Assembly (NCBI GenBank): GCA_964388965.1
Contig: CAYMCP010000025.1
Location: 1 to 41,858, forward strand
Length of the DNA: 41,858 nt
Source: Albibeggiatoa sp964388965
GTDB taxonomy: Bacteria > Pseudomonadota > Gammaproteobacteria > Beggiatoales > Beggiatoaceae
Direction of reading: 5' to 3'
Part shown: positions 17,930 to 26,656 of the stretch, piece by piece
How the letters are laid out: each line of letters opens with the position of its first letter
How positions within the stretch are numbered: position 1 is the first letter of the stretch
Translations under genes and position numbers: made by a program
The notes under the pieces: generated by a model
What the model was told of the DNA's origin: nothing
What the model saw: only the letters and a program-made list of their open reading frames with translations
Databases searched by the model: none

Positions 17930-19552
17930 ATGATCAAAACATCTAAGACTGAGCCTAGTTTATTACATATTAAAAATTTATCAGTAGCATTTGGGCGCGA
18001 CCTAAAACAAGCAAGCCAAGTGGTAAATCAAATTAGTTTTGAAATTCAGCGTGGCGAAAAGTTTGCGCTCGTTGGCGAGTCTGGCTCTGGTAAATCAGTC
18101 ACTGCGCTATCTATTTTGCGGTTGCACGATATGCAGCAAGTACACTTTCCTAGTGGACAAATTGAATTTGAAGGACAAGATTTATTACAATGGAGTGAAG
18201 CTAGATTGCGGCGGATTCGGGGTAAAGACATTGCGATGATTTTCCAAGAGCCAATGACATCACTTAATCCTGTCTACCCTATTGGTACGCAATTAATTGA
18301 GCCTTTGATGCTGCATGAAAAAATCAGTAAAAAAATGGCTCAAAAACGTATGATTGAATTATTAGATTTAACAGGTATTGCAGAACCACATAAACGTTTT
18401 AATGCTTATCCACACACTTTGTCCGGTGGGCAACGTCAACGGGTTATGATTGCAATGGCATTAGCCTGTCAGCCAAAATTATTGATCGCAGATGAACCAA
18501 CGACTGCATTAGATGTGACCATTCAATTACAAATCCTTGAATTACTTGATAGTATGCAAAAAGAATTTAACATGGCGATCTTTTTAATTACTCATGATTT
18601 AAATTTAGTTCAACATTTTGCGCAGCGCATTTGTGTCATGAAAAAAGGTGATTTGGTTGAATCCGCTGATGTTAATGAATTATTTGCTAGACCCAAACAC
18701 AGTTATACACAACATTTACTCAGTAGTCAGCCAACCAAACGACAAACTAATTTTAATTACAAAACAGCACAAATATTGCTTAAAGCAGAGAAAATTAACT
18801 GTCATTTTTATCTCAAAAGCAGTGGTTTGTTCAAGAAAAAATTGGCAGAAATCAAAGCAGTAGACGATGTTAGTATAAATGTATATCAAGGTGAAACGTT
18901 GGGTATTGTCGGCGAGTCGGGTTCTGGAAAAACAACATTGGGATTGTGTTTATTGCGCTTGCAGCAGTGTAAAGGATTAATTGAATTTAATCAGCAACGT
19001 TTAGATACGTTAAAATCAAATAAAATAAGACCGCTACGCAAAGATTTTCAAGTCGTATTCCAAGACCCTTATTCTTCATTATCGCCGCGGATGACGGTTG
19101 AAGATATTGTAGGCGAGGGCTTGAAAATTCACTTTCCACAATTGACTAAGCAACAACGACGTGAACGAATTATCCATATTTTGCAAGAGGTCGGTTTAGA
19201 AGAAAATATGTTGTGGCGTTATCCGCATGAATTTTCTGGCGGTCAACGTCAACGGATTGCGATTGCTCGTGTCGTTATTTTAGAACCTAAATTGATTTTG
19301 TTAGATGAGCCAACCAGTGCTTTAGATGTATCGGTGCAGAAACAGGTGTTAGAATTATTAGCTGATTTGCAAGCCAAACATCGTATGAGTTATTTATTTA
19401 TTAGTCATGATTTAAAAGTTATCCGCGCCGTATCACATCGAATTATTGTTATGCAGCAAGGTCAATTCATTGAACACGGGGAGACAGAGCAATTGTTTAC
19501 CTACCCACAGCAGGCTTATACCAAAACATTGCTACATGCTTCTTTTCATTAA
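17930..19552 (+). CDS. yejF: Double ATPase of an oligopeptide/microcin-C-type ABC importer (YejF-like)
   Basis: A 540-residue protein with two complete ABC ATPase domains of the oligopeptide/nickel family. Walker A is GESGSGKS at 49-56 and GESGSGKT at 328-335; signature motifs are LSGGQRQR (from 164) and FSGGQRQR (from 435); Walker B DEPTTALD and DEPTSALD are both intact, each followed by the switch His in THDL or SHDL. The tandem fusion and length match YejF, which powers the YejABE importer for peptides and microcin C. The permease and binding-protein genes are not in the window. The following kinase gene starts 42 bases later on the same strand and may share its transcript. Confidence 0.9.
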   Translation: MIKTSKTEPSLLHIKNLSVAFGRDLKQASQVVNQISFEIQRGEKFALVGESGSGKSVTALSILRLHDMQQVHFPSGQIEFEGQDLLQWSEARLRRIRGKDIAMIFQEPMTSLNPVYPIGTQLIEPLMLHEKISKKMAQKRMIELLDLTGIAEPHKRFNAYPHTLSGGQRQRVMIAMALACQPKLLIADEPTTALDVTIQLQILELLDSMQKEFNMAIFLITHDLNLVQHFAQRICVMKKGDLVESADVNELFARPKHSYTQHLLSSQPTKRQTNFNYKTAQILLKAEKINCHFYLKSSGLFKKKLAEIKAVDDVSINVYQGETLGIVGESGSGKTTLGLCLLRLQQCKGLIEFNQQRLDTLKSNKIRPLRKDFQVVFQDPYSSLSPRMTVEDIVGEGLKIHFPQLTKQQRRERIIHILQEVGLEENMLWRYPHEFSGGQRQRIAIARVVILEPKLILLDEPTSALDVSVQKQVLELLADLQAKHRMSYLFISHDLKVIRAVSHRIIVMQQGQFIEHGETEQLFTYPQQAYTKTLLHASFH

Positions 19553-19594
19553 GATGTTTTTTTGGTTTATGCTCATAATTGTTGAAAACAAACT

Positions 19595-21328
19595 ATGCAC
19601 TCTTTATTACAACGTCAATTGCGTAAAGCAGGACTTCAGTTTGAGACACCTCCACAAGATGCTCAAGCGTGGCAAGCGTTTTTACAACGTGTAGACTTGT
19701 CTTACGAAAATGCAGAACGTGACCGTAAATTGTACGAAACAGGACAAGTACAAGCTTCTACTACGTTTGATGAACAAGCTCCTCCTGGACAGCAAGCTAA
19801 TTTGCAACTGCAAACCATTATCGATGCGATGCCAGACGGCTTATGTGCGTTTAATATAGAAAAACAGTTAGTATTTGCTAATCCAGTTGCGCGTTTTACA
19901 CTAGGATTGCATGATAACACTTTGTTTATACAGGATGTTTTACAATCTTTTGAGTTACATCAAAATCATGATATTGATAAACCTATTGATACTAAAAAAT
20001 TATTAGCGCAATTAGAAGCGGGGCAATGTTTTCAAGATTATCACGCGCTTATTAAATCTGAATGTGGCGATATTCCAGTTACATTTGAATTAAATTTAAT
20101 TGCTAAGAATAAAAAAATTGTGGGTTTTGTGATGATTTTCGTTGACATCAGCGATATTCGCAAAGCAGAGCAGAATTTGATTGCAGCCAAAGAAGTGGCT
20201 GAACGTGCTAGTAAAGCTAAATCACAATTTTTGTCAAGCATGAGTCACGAATTGCGTACGCCTATGAATGCAATTTTAGGTTATGGTGAATTACTCAAAG
20301 ATGACTTGAATGAGCCATTGGAAAATTTTGATGCAGATTATATTGACGATATGCAGCAGTATGTAGGTAACATTTTGCAAGCAGGTTGGCATTTGTTAGA
20401 ATTAATTAATAAAGTGTTAGATTTAAGCCGAATTGAAGCGGGTAAATTGGAAGTCAATATTGAAAAAATTGAACTTATTGATTTAATTAAAGAATGTTTA
20501 AGTATTGCTCAACCATTGGCTGAAAAACGCAAAATTAAAATTATAAATAATACCTCATCTTTACCACCACAGTACGCACTATTAGATCGCGCACGATTTA
20601 AACAAGTGATCATTAATTTATTATCTAACGCTGTAAAATACAATAAAGAAGAAGGTACGATTACACTTGAAATCAAACCGCACAACAAAGAACACCTATG
20701 TTTTTCAGTCGCAGATACGGGTATTGGTCTTTCACTGGAGCAGCAATCGCAGATTTTTGAGCCATTTACTCGTATGAGTGGCGTTAATTTAATTGAGGGT
20801 ACGGGCATTGGTTTAACGATTACGAAACGTTTATTAGAAATTATGGATGCAAATATTTGGGTTGAAAGCGTTAAAGGGCAAGGTACAACGTTTTTTGTAG
20901 ATTTGCCTACCGGCGTTGCACCGCAGCAGACTCAAGAAATTGATGGAAGTAAAAATATTTTGTTATATATTGAAGATAGTCGCACTAACGTAAGTTTGGT
21001 CTCACAAATTTTGAAATCACGTCCTGACATCGCTCTGATCTCGGCGCACACTGGTGAAATGGGTTTAGAAATGGCACAATTACACCATCCTAATATTATT
21101 TTGCTGGATATTAATTTGCCCGGAATGGATGGATTTGAAGTGAGTGCGCAGTTGAAAGCAACAGAGCAAACTCGAAATATTCCGATTATTGCTTTAACCG
21201 CGATGGATAATACTAAAGCAACTGGACATAGTACCGAAAATTTTTTGACTTATATTGTCAAGCCGTTGAATATAAAGAAATTTCTTAAAGCAATTGATAT
21301 GGCTTTGGCTGTAAAACAGGACGAATGA
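19595..21328 (+). CDS. Hybrid histidine kinase (PAS, HisKA, HATPase, receiver)
   Basis: A soluble 577-residue hybrid kinase. The first 50 residues (LLQRQLRKAGLQF...AWQAFLQRVDLSY) are the short helical module that often precedes PAS or GGDEF domains. A PAS domain (about 72-185) follows, then the DHp with MSHELRTPMNAILGY (H218), an HATPase domain with NLLSNAVKYN, DTGIGLS and GTGIGLT, and a receiver with D505 (LLDINLPGMDGF), a Thr in ALTA and the Lys in VKP. All phosphotransfer residues are present. There is no membrane segment, so the signal must be cytoplasmic. It starts 42 bases after the yejF-like gene. No output regulator is nearby. Confidence 0.9.
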   Translation: MHSLLQRQLRKAGLQFETPPQDAQAWQAFLQRVDLSYENAERDRKLYETGQVQASTTFDEQAPPGQQANLQLQTIIDAMPDGLCAFNIEKQLVFANPVARFTLGLHDNTLFIQDVLQSFELHQNHDIDKPIDTKKLLAQLEAGQCFQDYHALIKSECGDIPVTFELNLIAKNKKIVGFVMIFVDISDIRKAEQNLIAAKEVAERASKAKSQFLSSMSHELRTPMNAILGYGELLKDDLNEPLENFDADYIDDMQQYVGNILQAGWHLLELINKVLDLSRIEAGKLEVNIEKIELIDLIKECLSIAQPLAEKRKIKIINNTSSLPPQYALLDRARFKQVIINLLSNAVKYNKEEGTITLEIKPHNKEHLCFSVADTGIGLSLEQQSQIFEPFTRMSGVNLIEGTGIGLTITKRLLEIMDANIWVESVKGQGTTFFVDLPTGVAPQQTQEIDGSKNILLYIEDSRTNVSLVSQILKSRPDIALISAHTGEMGLEMAQLHHPNIILLDINLPGMDGFEVSAQLKATEQTRNIPIIALTAMDNTKATGHSTENFLTYIVKPLNIKKFLKAIDMALAVKQDE

Positions 21329-21432
21329 ATTGATAAAATCTCTCAAATTGAATCTAAAATTATCAACTCTGTGTTACACTATATCATAATTTAATAATAA
21401 TATAATTTACTTACCAAGGGAGAAATAATCCA

Positions 21433-22443
21433 ATGCACAATCACCGTACTACAATTACACAATTTATCATTGAAGAACAACGCCATATCGAAGGCGCAAC
21501 GGGTGATTTCACTTCATTATTAAACGATATTGTTACAGCCTGTAAAGTGATTTCTAACTTAGTCAATCATGGCGAACTGGTCGGTGTGTTAGGAAGTGCG
21601 CAGTCTGAGAATGTGCAAGGTGAAACACAGAAAAAACTAGACATCATTTCAAACGACGTATTTATCAAATCGAATGAGTGGGCAGGTCACGTTGCGGCGA
21701 TGGCATCGGAAGAAATGGATGATATTTATGAAATTCCAGCCGGCTACCCACGCGGTAAATATTTGTTGACTTTTGATCCACTAGATGGCTCTTCTAATAT
21801 TGATGTAAATGTTTCTGTTGGCACGATTTTTTCCATTTTACGTTGTCCCGACGGCGTGCAAAACCCAACCACAGAAGACTTTTTACAGCCCGGCACGAAA
21901 CAAGTCTGTGCAGGTTATGCGTTATACGGTCCTTCGTCTATCATGGTGTTGACTACGGGTAATGGAGTAAACGGTTTTACTTTAGATCAAAACATTGGCG
22001 AGTTTATTTTGACTCATCCTAAAATGCGTATCCCAGAAGATACAGTTGAATTTGCGATTAATGCTTCAAATATGCGTTTTTGGGAAGCACCGATTAAACG
22101 TTATGTTGACGAGTGTTTAGCAGGTAAGACTGGTGTGCGTGGTCAGGATTTTAATATGCGTTGGATTGCCTCAATGGTGGCAGAAGTGCATCGCATTTTA
22201 ACGCGTGGTGGTGTTTTCATGTATCCGTTGGATGAAAAGAATCGTGATAAAGGCGGTCGTTTACGTTTAATGTATGAAGCTAATCCAATGTCTATGGTTA
22301 TTGAGCAAGCAGGCGGTATGAGTAGTACCGGTCGTGAGCGGATTATGGAAGTGGAACCAACTGATTTACATCAACGTATTGCTGTCATTTTAGGCTCTAA
22401 AAACGAAGTTGAGCGCATCGTTCAATATCATCAAGAAGCTTAA
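21433..22443 (+). CDS. fbp: Fructose-1,6-bisphosphatase, class I
   Basis: Hydrolyses fructose 1,6-bisphosphate to fructose 6-phosphate in gluconeogenesis and, in autotrophs, in the Calvin cycle. The 336-residue length matches class I enzymes. Motifs are LDIISND, the metal-binding MASEEMDD, FDPLDGSSNID (D115 and D118) and the C-terminal GGRLRLMYEANPM, which contains the catalytic-site Glu and Lys/Arg region. AAGGGAG at 21416-21422 is a clear ribosome site ten bases before the ATG. It has its own upstream gap of 104 bases, AT-rich with a TATAAT at 21401-21406, so it may be transcribed separately from the kinase before it. The next gene is convergent. Confidence 0.96.
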   Translation: MHNHRTTITQFIIEEQRHIEGATGDFTSLLNDIVTACKVISNLVNHGELVGVLGSAQSENVQGETQKKLDIISNDVFIKSNEWAGHVAAMASEEMDDIYEIPAGYPRGKYLLTFDPLDGSSNIDVNVSVGTIFSILRCPDGVQNPTTEDFLQPGTKQVCAGYALYGPSSIMVLTTGNGVNGFTLDQNIGEFILTHPKMRIPEDTVEFAINASNMRFWEAPIKRYVDECLAGKTGVRGQDFNMRWIASMVAEVHRILTRGGVFMYPLDEKNRDKGGRLRLMYEANPMSMVIEQAGGMSSTGRERIMEVEPTDLHQRIAVILGSKNEVERIVQYHQEA

Positions 22444-22452
22444 AAAATAATG

Positions 22453-22512
22453 TGAGTTCGATATAATAATGATTTGATTTATGCAATTAATTTTTTCATT
22501 ACGTCGAACTCA
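22453..22512. terminator. Long-loop inverted repeat between convergent genes
   Basis: TGAGTTCGA (22453-22461) is the exact reverse complement of TCGAACTCA (22504-22512), separated by 42 AT-rich bases. Its place between the convergent fbp and yhaN-like genes suits a two-way terminator, but the loop is long and no clean T-run follows. Confidence 0.35.
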
Positions 22513-22519
22513 TGTTAAT

Positions 22520-25500
22520 TTAGTTAAATTCATGTACCCGTAACTGATGCGTACACTGTCTGGCGATTTCCACTAAGCGACTGTGATGAGTGAAAAATAA
22601 AACCTGCATGTTTTGACTTAATTTTATTAAAACTTCTAAGGTTGCCTTAGCGCGTAGGTCGTCGAAATTAATTAAAATATCATCTAATATTAATGGTAAA
22701 GTAATATTTTTCTGCATGTAATGCTCAATACTCGCCAAACGCAGTGCTAAATACAATTGATCGCGCGTTCCGTCACTCATTGCTGTTGTAGGAATACCTT
22801 CATCTTCATACAGACGCGCACCTAAAATAATTGGCTGATCGTAGTTGTTATAGCCGACCCGCAACCGCTGAAAACTACCCAATGTTAGATGATTAAACAA
22901 TTCACTTGCACGAGTCAATAACGGTGCTTGGTGTTGCTCTCGATAACGCTCGATAGACTTGCGCAACATCGACGCGGCTAATGTCACCTGCATATAACGC
23001 TCACTTAAATCTTGCATTTCTGCTAATGCTGATTGCGCCTCGTCCGCCGCTTGCGCCGCAGCATCATTACCATCCATTTGCTTGAGCAAAGTGCGCAATT
23101 CCCCAATTGTCTGATCTAACTCTGAACGTTTCGTTTCTAACTGCTGAATTTGCTCTTGATTTTGCTGCAATAATGCCGGCACTTCAACCATATCCACACT
23201 ATGCACATCACGAGCTAACTCATTGATTGACATCCCTTCACCCAATTCAGACAATCGCTTTTTCGTTTCCTGTTCGTCGTGTAATAAAGCTTGTTTTTGC
23301 AAAGAATATTGCTCTGCCTGCTCTAATGCGGCTAAATCTGTGCAGTGTGCTTGCGTCAATAACGTATCTAATTTAACTTGCGCTTGCTGTATTTGAGTCT
23401 GTGCTTTATTTAAATTGTGCTGTTCAGCTTGTAAACGTTGTTGAATTTGTTCATATAAAGTCGCATCTTTTTCCGCCTGACTCAAGCGCGCTGATAATTT
23501 TGGAATCACCTGCTCTACTTCTTGATTAATCCATTCTGGTGCAAGTACGGCTAATATTTTATTGACTTCTTGTTGAAAATTAATTGCATCTTCTTCCATG
23601 CGCTCGATACGACGTTGTAACCCATTAATTTTATCCAATTTATTAAGAATTTTATCTAACGTATCTAACACATTGCGCGCGGTTTCGGGACGGGTTTCTG
23701 CTTCCAATTGTAATGGTTCAATTGCTTTTAACCAATCCCGCTGCCAATCATCTAATGCTTGCTGAATTTGATCTTTCGCCGATGTCCAACGCTGTTGCTC
23801 ATTATCCATCATCTTGATTTGTCGATTTAAATCATCACGTTGCAATTTTAATTGATTGACTTCTTCAATACTCGCTTGCGCTTGCTCAATTAAATCCGTT
23901 AAACGATTCAGTGGGATTATGCCCTCTGGCAATTGAGCTAATGCTTGACTTAATTCGTGACATAAATCTGCTATTAATGCTTGTCGTGATTCTAATTGTT
24001 GTCGCCGTTCTCGCAATACATTAATTTGTTGACGTAATGCTAAACATTCAGTTAGCCAACTACGCATCTCACTCGGTGACCAAGGTTTAATACCCGCATC
24101 TTGCCAGCAAGCTTCCCATTTGATTTGCAAATCAGCTAATAATTCATCACTTTTACGCCACCTATAAGTTTGATTTTCTTGTTCATGTTTAGCAGCATCA
24201 CTTTCTGCCATGTATGTTGCTTGCTCTGCTACGCGGTGTGCCTCACGACGCAAACGGTCAGACAATTCATCAACTCGTTTCATTGCTTGTTCAAAACCGT
24301 GAAACATATCTTGTGTTGGTTGCGTATGTTTTAAACTTTGCCAACGTTCATCACGCTCTTTACGCGCTTGAATTAACATATTTTCTGTTGGTACTTCGCC
24401 CGCCCAGCGTAACGCATTAATTTTTTGAGCAGCAGCAGCATAACGTTGACGTGCATCAAGTAATTTTTCTTTAATGCGTTGTCGATCATTTTCTAATTCT
24501 TTAAAATGGCGGTCAAACTTTTCAATACGCTCTAAATTGGGTAAGGGTAATTGTTCCAACTCCTCTAATGTACCAGTCCATAAACCAAGTTGTTTTAAAT
24601 TAATTTCAGCTTGCGCAGTGAGTAATCGTACTTCTTTATCATCTTTCGCTAGTAATTGCTCTAAATCGCCCTGTTTTAACGCTAAATTTAACGATGCTTT
24701 CAAATACGTCAAATCGGGGGGCAAGGGTAAGAGGTCTAAGTTTTTTTGTAATTGTAAGAGTTGTTGGGTGGTTTTTTCTAAACGTTCTAAAATATTCGCT
24801 TGTTTTTCGCGTAAAGCTGGATAACTGTCTGCTAATTCTTTTATCTGATCGCGTTGTGGATCGGTAATCGCTAAATCAGTTAAATCGTATAATGCTAATT
24901 GTGGATATACTCGTTTTAATAATTGTTGCGCTTCATTTTCTACTGTTCGCCGTTCTGTGCGTACGCCGGGTAAATCACGCGCCGCTTTTAAATGGCTACC
25001 GAGTTGTTCGCGTAACGTGTCAATAGTAGATTTCTGTCCTAATAGCTCACCGGGAACGTTGATAGTGGCTAATTGGGTTTGTAATTGTTCTATAAGTTGC
25101 TGACTTTGTTTAGCTTGTGCTTGAGCGGTACGCAAAGCTAGATTCGCTTCAATGCGTTGTGCTTTGGCATCGTCTGGCAAGATAATGGTGTCTTGTAAAC
25201 TGTCTAATTGTTGCAGCAATTCTGTATGATGTTGTAATAAAGGTCGGGTGCGTTGAATTCGAGCTAATCGGGCTTGTTCAGCACGTAAATATTGTAATCG
25301 TTGATTTAATTCATCTTGCGTTTCATAGGCTTGCTCTAAACGTGTATCGTAATCTTTGAATTTGCTCGCGGGTAAAGTGGAGCTTTTAACTTTTTGACAA
25401 GCTTCTTTGTAATTTCTGATGGTTTGATTAAGTTTTGGTTTACTGCCACGCGCTTTAAATAATGTATCAGCTTCTCTGTCTAAATCTGTAAGTAATTCAT

Positions 25501-25969
25501 GAAGTTTTAACGTTCCCGTACCGGCTTCAAATAAACTTTCACCAACATCACCACCACCGTTAAGTAAGTCTTCACCACCTTGAATTAATTGCTCATGATC
25601 TAAGCAAAACAAGGCGTTATATTGATTTTCAGTCATACCACCGAGTAGATTTTTTAAAATTTCTTCGTCTACGGGTTCGTTGTTGATGTCTAGTAAAGTA
25701 TTTTTTCGTCCTTTACGGCGATAAATATGTAAAAATTGTTCACCATCTTGTAATTTTGCCCCAATGCGCAGTTTTTCATTGTTGTGATAATAGGCATCTT
25801 GAGTACGCTCTGGAATGCCAAATAGTACCGCATTAATGGCGCGGCGGGTGGTACTCTTACCTGCTTCATTGTAACCATAGATGATGTGTAAACCTTGATG
25901 TTGATTTAAATCTAGGGTTTTATTGGTAAAGTTACCGTAAGCACTCAGTTCAAGTTGATTTAATCGCAT
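22520..25969 (-). CDS. YhaN-family SMC/Rad50-like ATPase
   Basis: A 1149-residue ATPase with split ATP-binding halves around very long coiled coils, as in Rad50, SbcC and YhaN. The N-terminus MRLNQLELSAYGNF leads to Walker A GYNEAGKST (32-40), then a region typical of YhaN (FCLDHEQLIQGGEDLL, GDVGESLFEAGTG). Roughly 190-1010 is coiled coil rich in Gln, Leu and Glu. The C-terminal half has the signature-like MSDGTRDQLYLALRLA, Walker B LPLILDDILINFDD (D1096, D1097) and a FFTHH switch His. No CxxC zinc hook is evident in the middle. In many bacteria the gene follows a metallophosphoesterase exonuclease; here the upstream side is repeats and the assembly gap, so the partner is absent locally. A role in DNA end processing is inferred from the family. 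Confidence 0.88.
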   Translation of the reverse strand: MRLNQLELSAYGNFTNKTLDLNQHQGLHIIYGYNEAGKSTTRRAINAVLFGIPERTQDAYYHNNEKLRIGAKLQDGEQFLHIYRRKGRKNTLLDINNEPVDEEILKNLLGGMTENQYNALFCLDHEQLIQGGEDLLNGGGDVGESLFEAGTGTLKLHELLTDLDREADTLFKARGSKPKLNQTIRNYKEACQKVKSSTLPASKFKDYDTRLEQAYETQDELNQRLQYLRAEQARLARIQRTRPLLQHHTELLQQLDSLQDTIILPDDAKAQRIEANLALRTAQAQAKQSQQLIEQLQTQLATINVPGELLGQKSTIDTLREQLGSHLKAARDLPGVRTERRTVENEAQQLLKRVYPQLALYDLTDLAITDPQRDQIKELADSYPALREKQANILERLEKTTQQLLQLQKNLDLLPLPPDLTYLKASLNLALKQGDLEQLLAKDDKEVRLLTAQAEINLKQLGLWTGTLEELEQLPLPNLERIEKFDRHFKELENDRQRIKEKLLDARQRYAAAAQKINALRWAGEVPTENMLIQARKERDERWQSLKHTQPTQDMFHGFEQAMKRVDELSDRLRREAHRVAEQATYMAESDAAKHEQENQTYRWRKSDELLADLQIKWEACWQDAGIKPWSPSEMRSWLTECLALRQQINVLRERRQQLESRQALIADLCHELSQALAQLPEGIIPLNRLTDLIEQAQASIEEVNQLKLQRDDLNRQIKMMDNEQQRWTSAKDQIQQALDDWQRDWLKAIEPLQLEAETRPETARNVLDTLDKILNKLDKINGLQRRIERMEEDAINFQQEVNKILAVLAPEWINQEVEQVIPKLSARLSQAEKDATLYEQIQQRLQAEQHNLNKAQTQIQQAQVKLDTLLTQAHCTDLAALEQAEQYSLQKQALLHDEQETKKRLSELGEGMSINELARDVHSVDMVEVPALLQQNQEQIQQLETKRSELDQTIGELRTLLKQMDGNDAAAQAADEAQSALAEMQDLSERYMQVTLAASMLRKSIERYREQHQAPLLTRASELFNHLTLGSFQRLRVGYNNYDQPIILGARLYEDEGIPTTAMSDGTRDQLYLALRLASIEHYMQKNITLPLILDDILINFDDLRAKATLEVLIKLSQNMQVLFFTHHSRLVEIARQCTHQLRVHEFN

Positions 25970-26117
25970 ATTTTGATTTAAACACGCATTTTGATGAGGA
26001 ATCTAAATAATATCATGTCTTTATTCAGTATAATCAAATAAATTCAAGAATCAATATGATTAGAAATATAATTTTTAAAAATTGTTTGAAAAACCAGTGC
26101 GCATTAGTGCATATTGT

Positions 26118-26280
26118 AGGATAGGCGTTACGCAGTTCAAATAAAAATTTGTCTCGTTGTCTCGTTTTCCTCGTCCCAATGGTCGCCGTTGGGATGCAGC
26201 AAGGAGGCTCTGCGTCCTGATTTGTTGTGGGTTGCAAATATAGCGTAAAATTTTCGTGTGAACTGCGTAACGCCTATCCT
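26118..26280. repeat. 163-bp palindromic MITE-like element, copy 2, perfect 22-bp terminal inverted repeats
   Basis: The 22 bases at 26118-26139 (beginning AGGATAGGCGTTACGC) are the exact reverse complement of 26259-26280. Inside are TCCCAATGGTCGCCGTTGGGA (stem TCCCAA/TTGGGA, 26174-26194) and a decayed GGAGGCTCTGCGTCC box. No coding capacity and no obvious target duplication. The same sequence recurs at 581-783 in the opposite orientation and at 41683-41806 in the same orientation. Confidence 0.9.
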
Positions 26281-26304
26281 CTATTTTTAAACTTTTTTGC
26301 TGGG

Positions 26305-26382
26305 GGACGCAGAGCGTCCTTGCTGCATCCCAATGGAGACCGTTGGGACGAGGAAACGAGGAAAGTCAAAATGAGAATTGCT
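26305..26382. repeat. Partial copy 3 of the palindromic element, inverted, running into the gap
   Basis: Starts with GGACGCAGAGCGTCC (26305-26319), then TTGCTGCATCCCAATGG and GACGAGGAAACGAGG, matching the reverse complement of copy 2's interior. It diverges after about 26358 and is cut at the scaffold gap. It lies 25 bases from copy 2, so the two form a nested inverted pair. Confidence 0.75.
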
Positions 26383-26482
26383 NNNNNNNNNNNNNNNNNN
26401 NNNNNNNNNNNNNNNNNNNNNNNNNNNNNNNNNNNNNNNNNNNNNNNNNNNNNNNNNNNNNNNNNNNNNNNNNNNNNNNNNN
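26383..26482. other. 100-N scaffold gap flanked by identical 55-bp contig ends
   Basis: Exactly 100 Ns. The last 55 bases before it (26328-26382) are identical to the first 55 after it (26483-26537), beginning TCCCAATGGAGACCG and ending GAGAATTGCT. Reading frames that run through the Ns are not genes. The 25970-26656 stretch otherwise holds only the palindromic repeats and the upstream region of dnaJ. Confidence 0.95.
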
Positions 26483-26656
26483 TCCCAATGGAGACCGTTG
26501 GGACGAGGAAACGAGGAAAGTCAAAATGAGAATTGCTGAATTAGAATGCCAAAACTAACGCTATTAAGCAAAATTTGATAAACTGTAGGTAGAAATTTGC
26601 CATAATACAACCCATTAAACAGTCTAGCCATATTTTAAACTCAAAGATTAGTAACT

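Noticed and set aside
26227..26558. Reading frames spanning the scaffold gap
   Set aside because: They consist of repeat sequence and Ns; not proteins.
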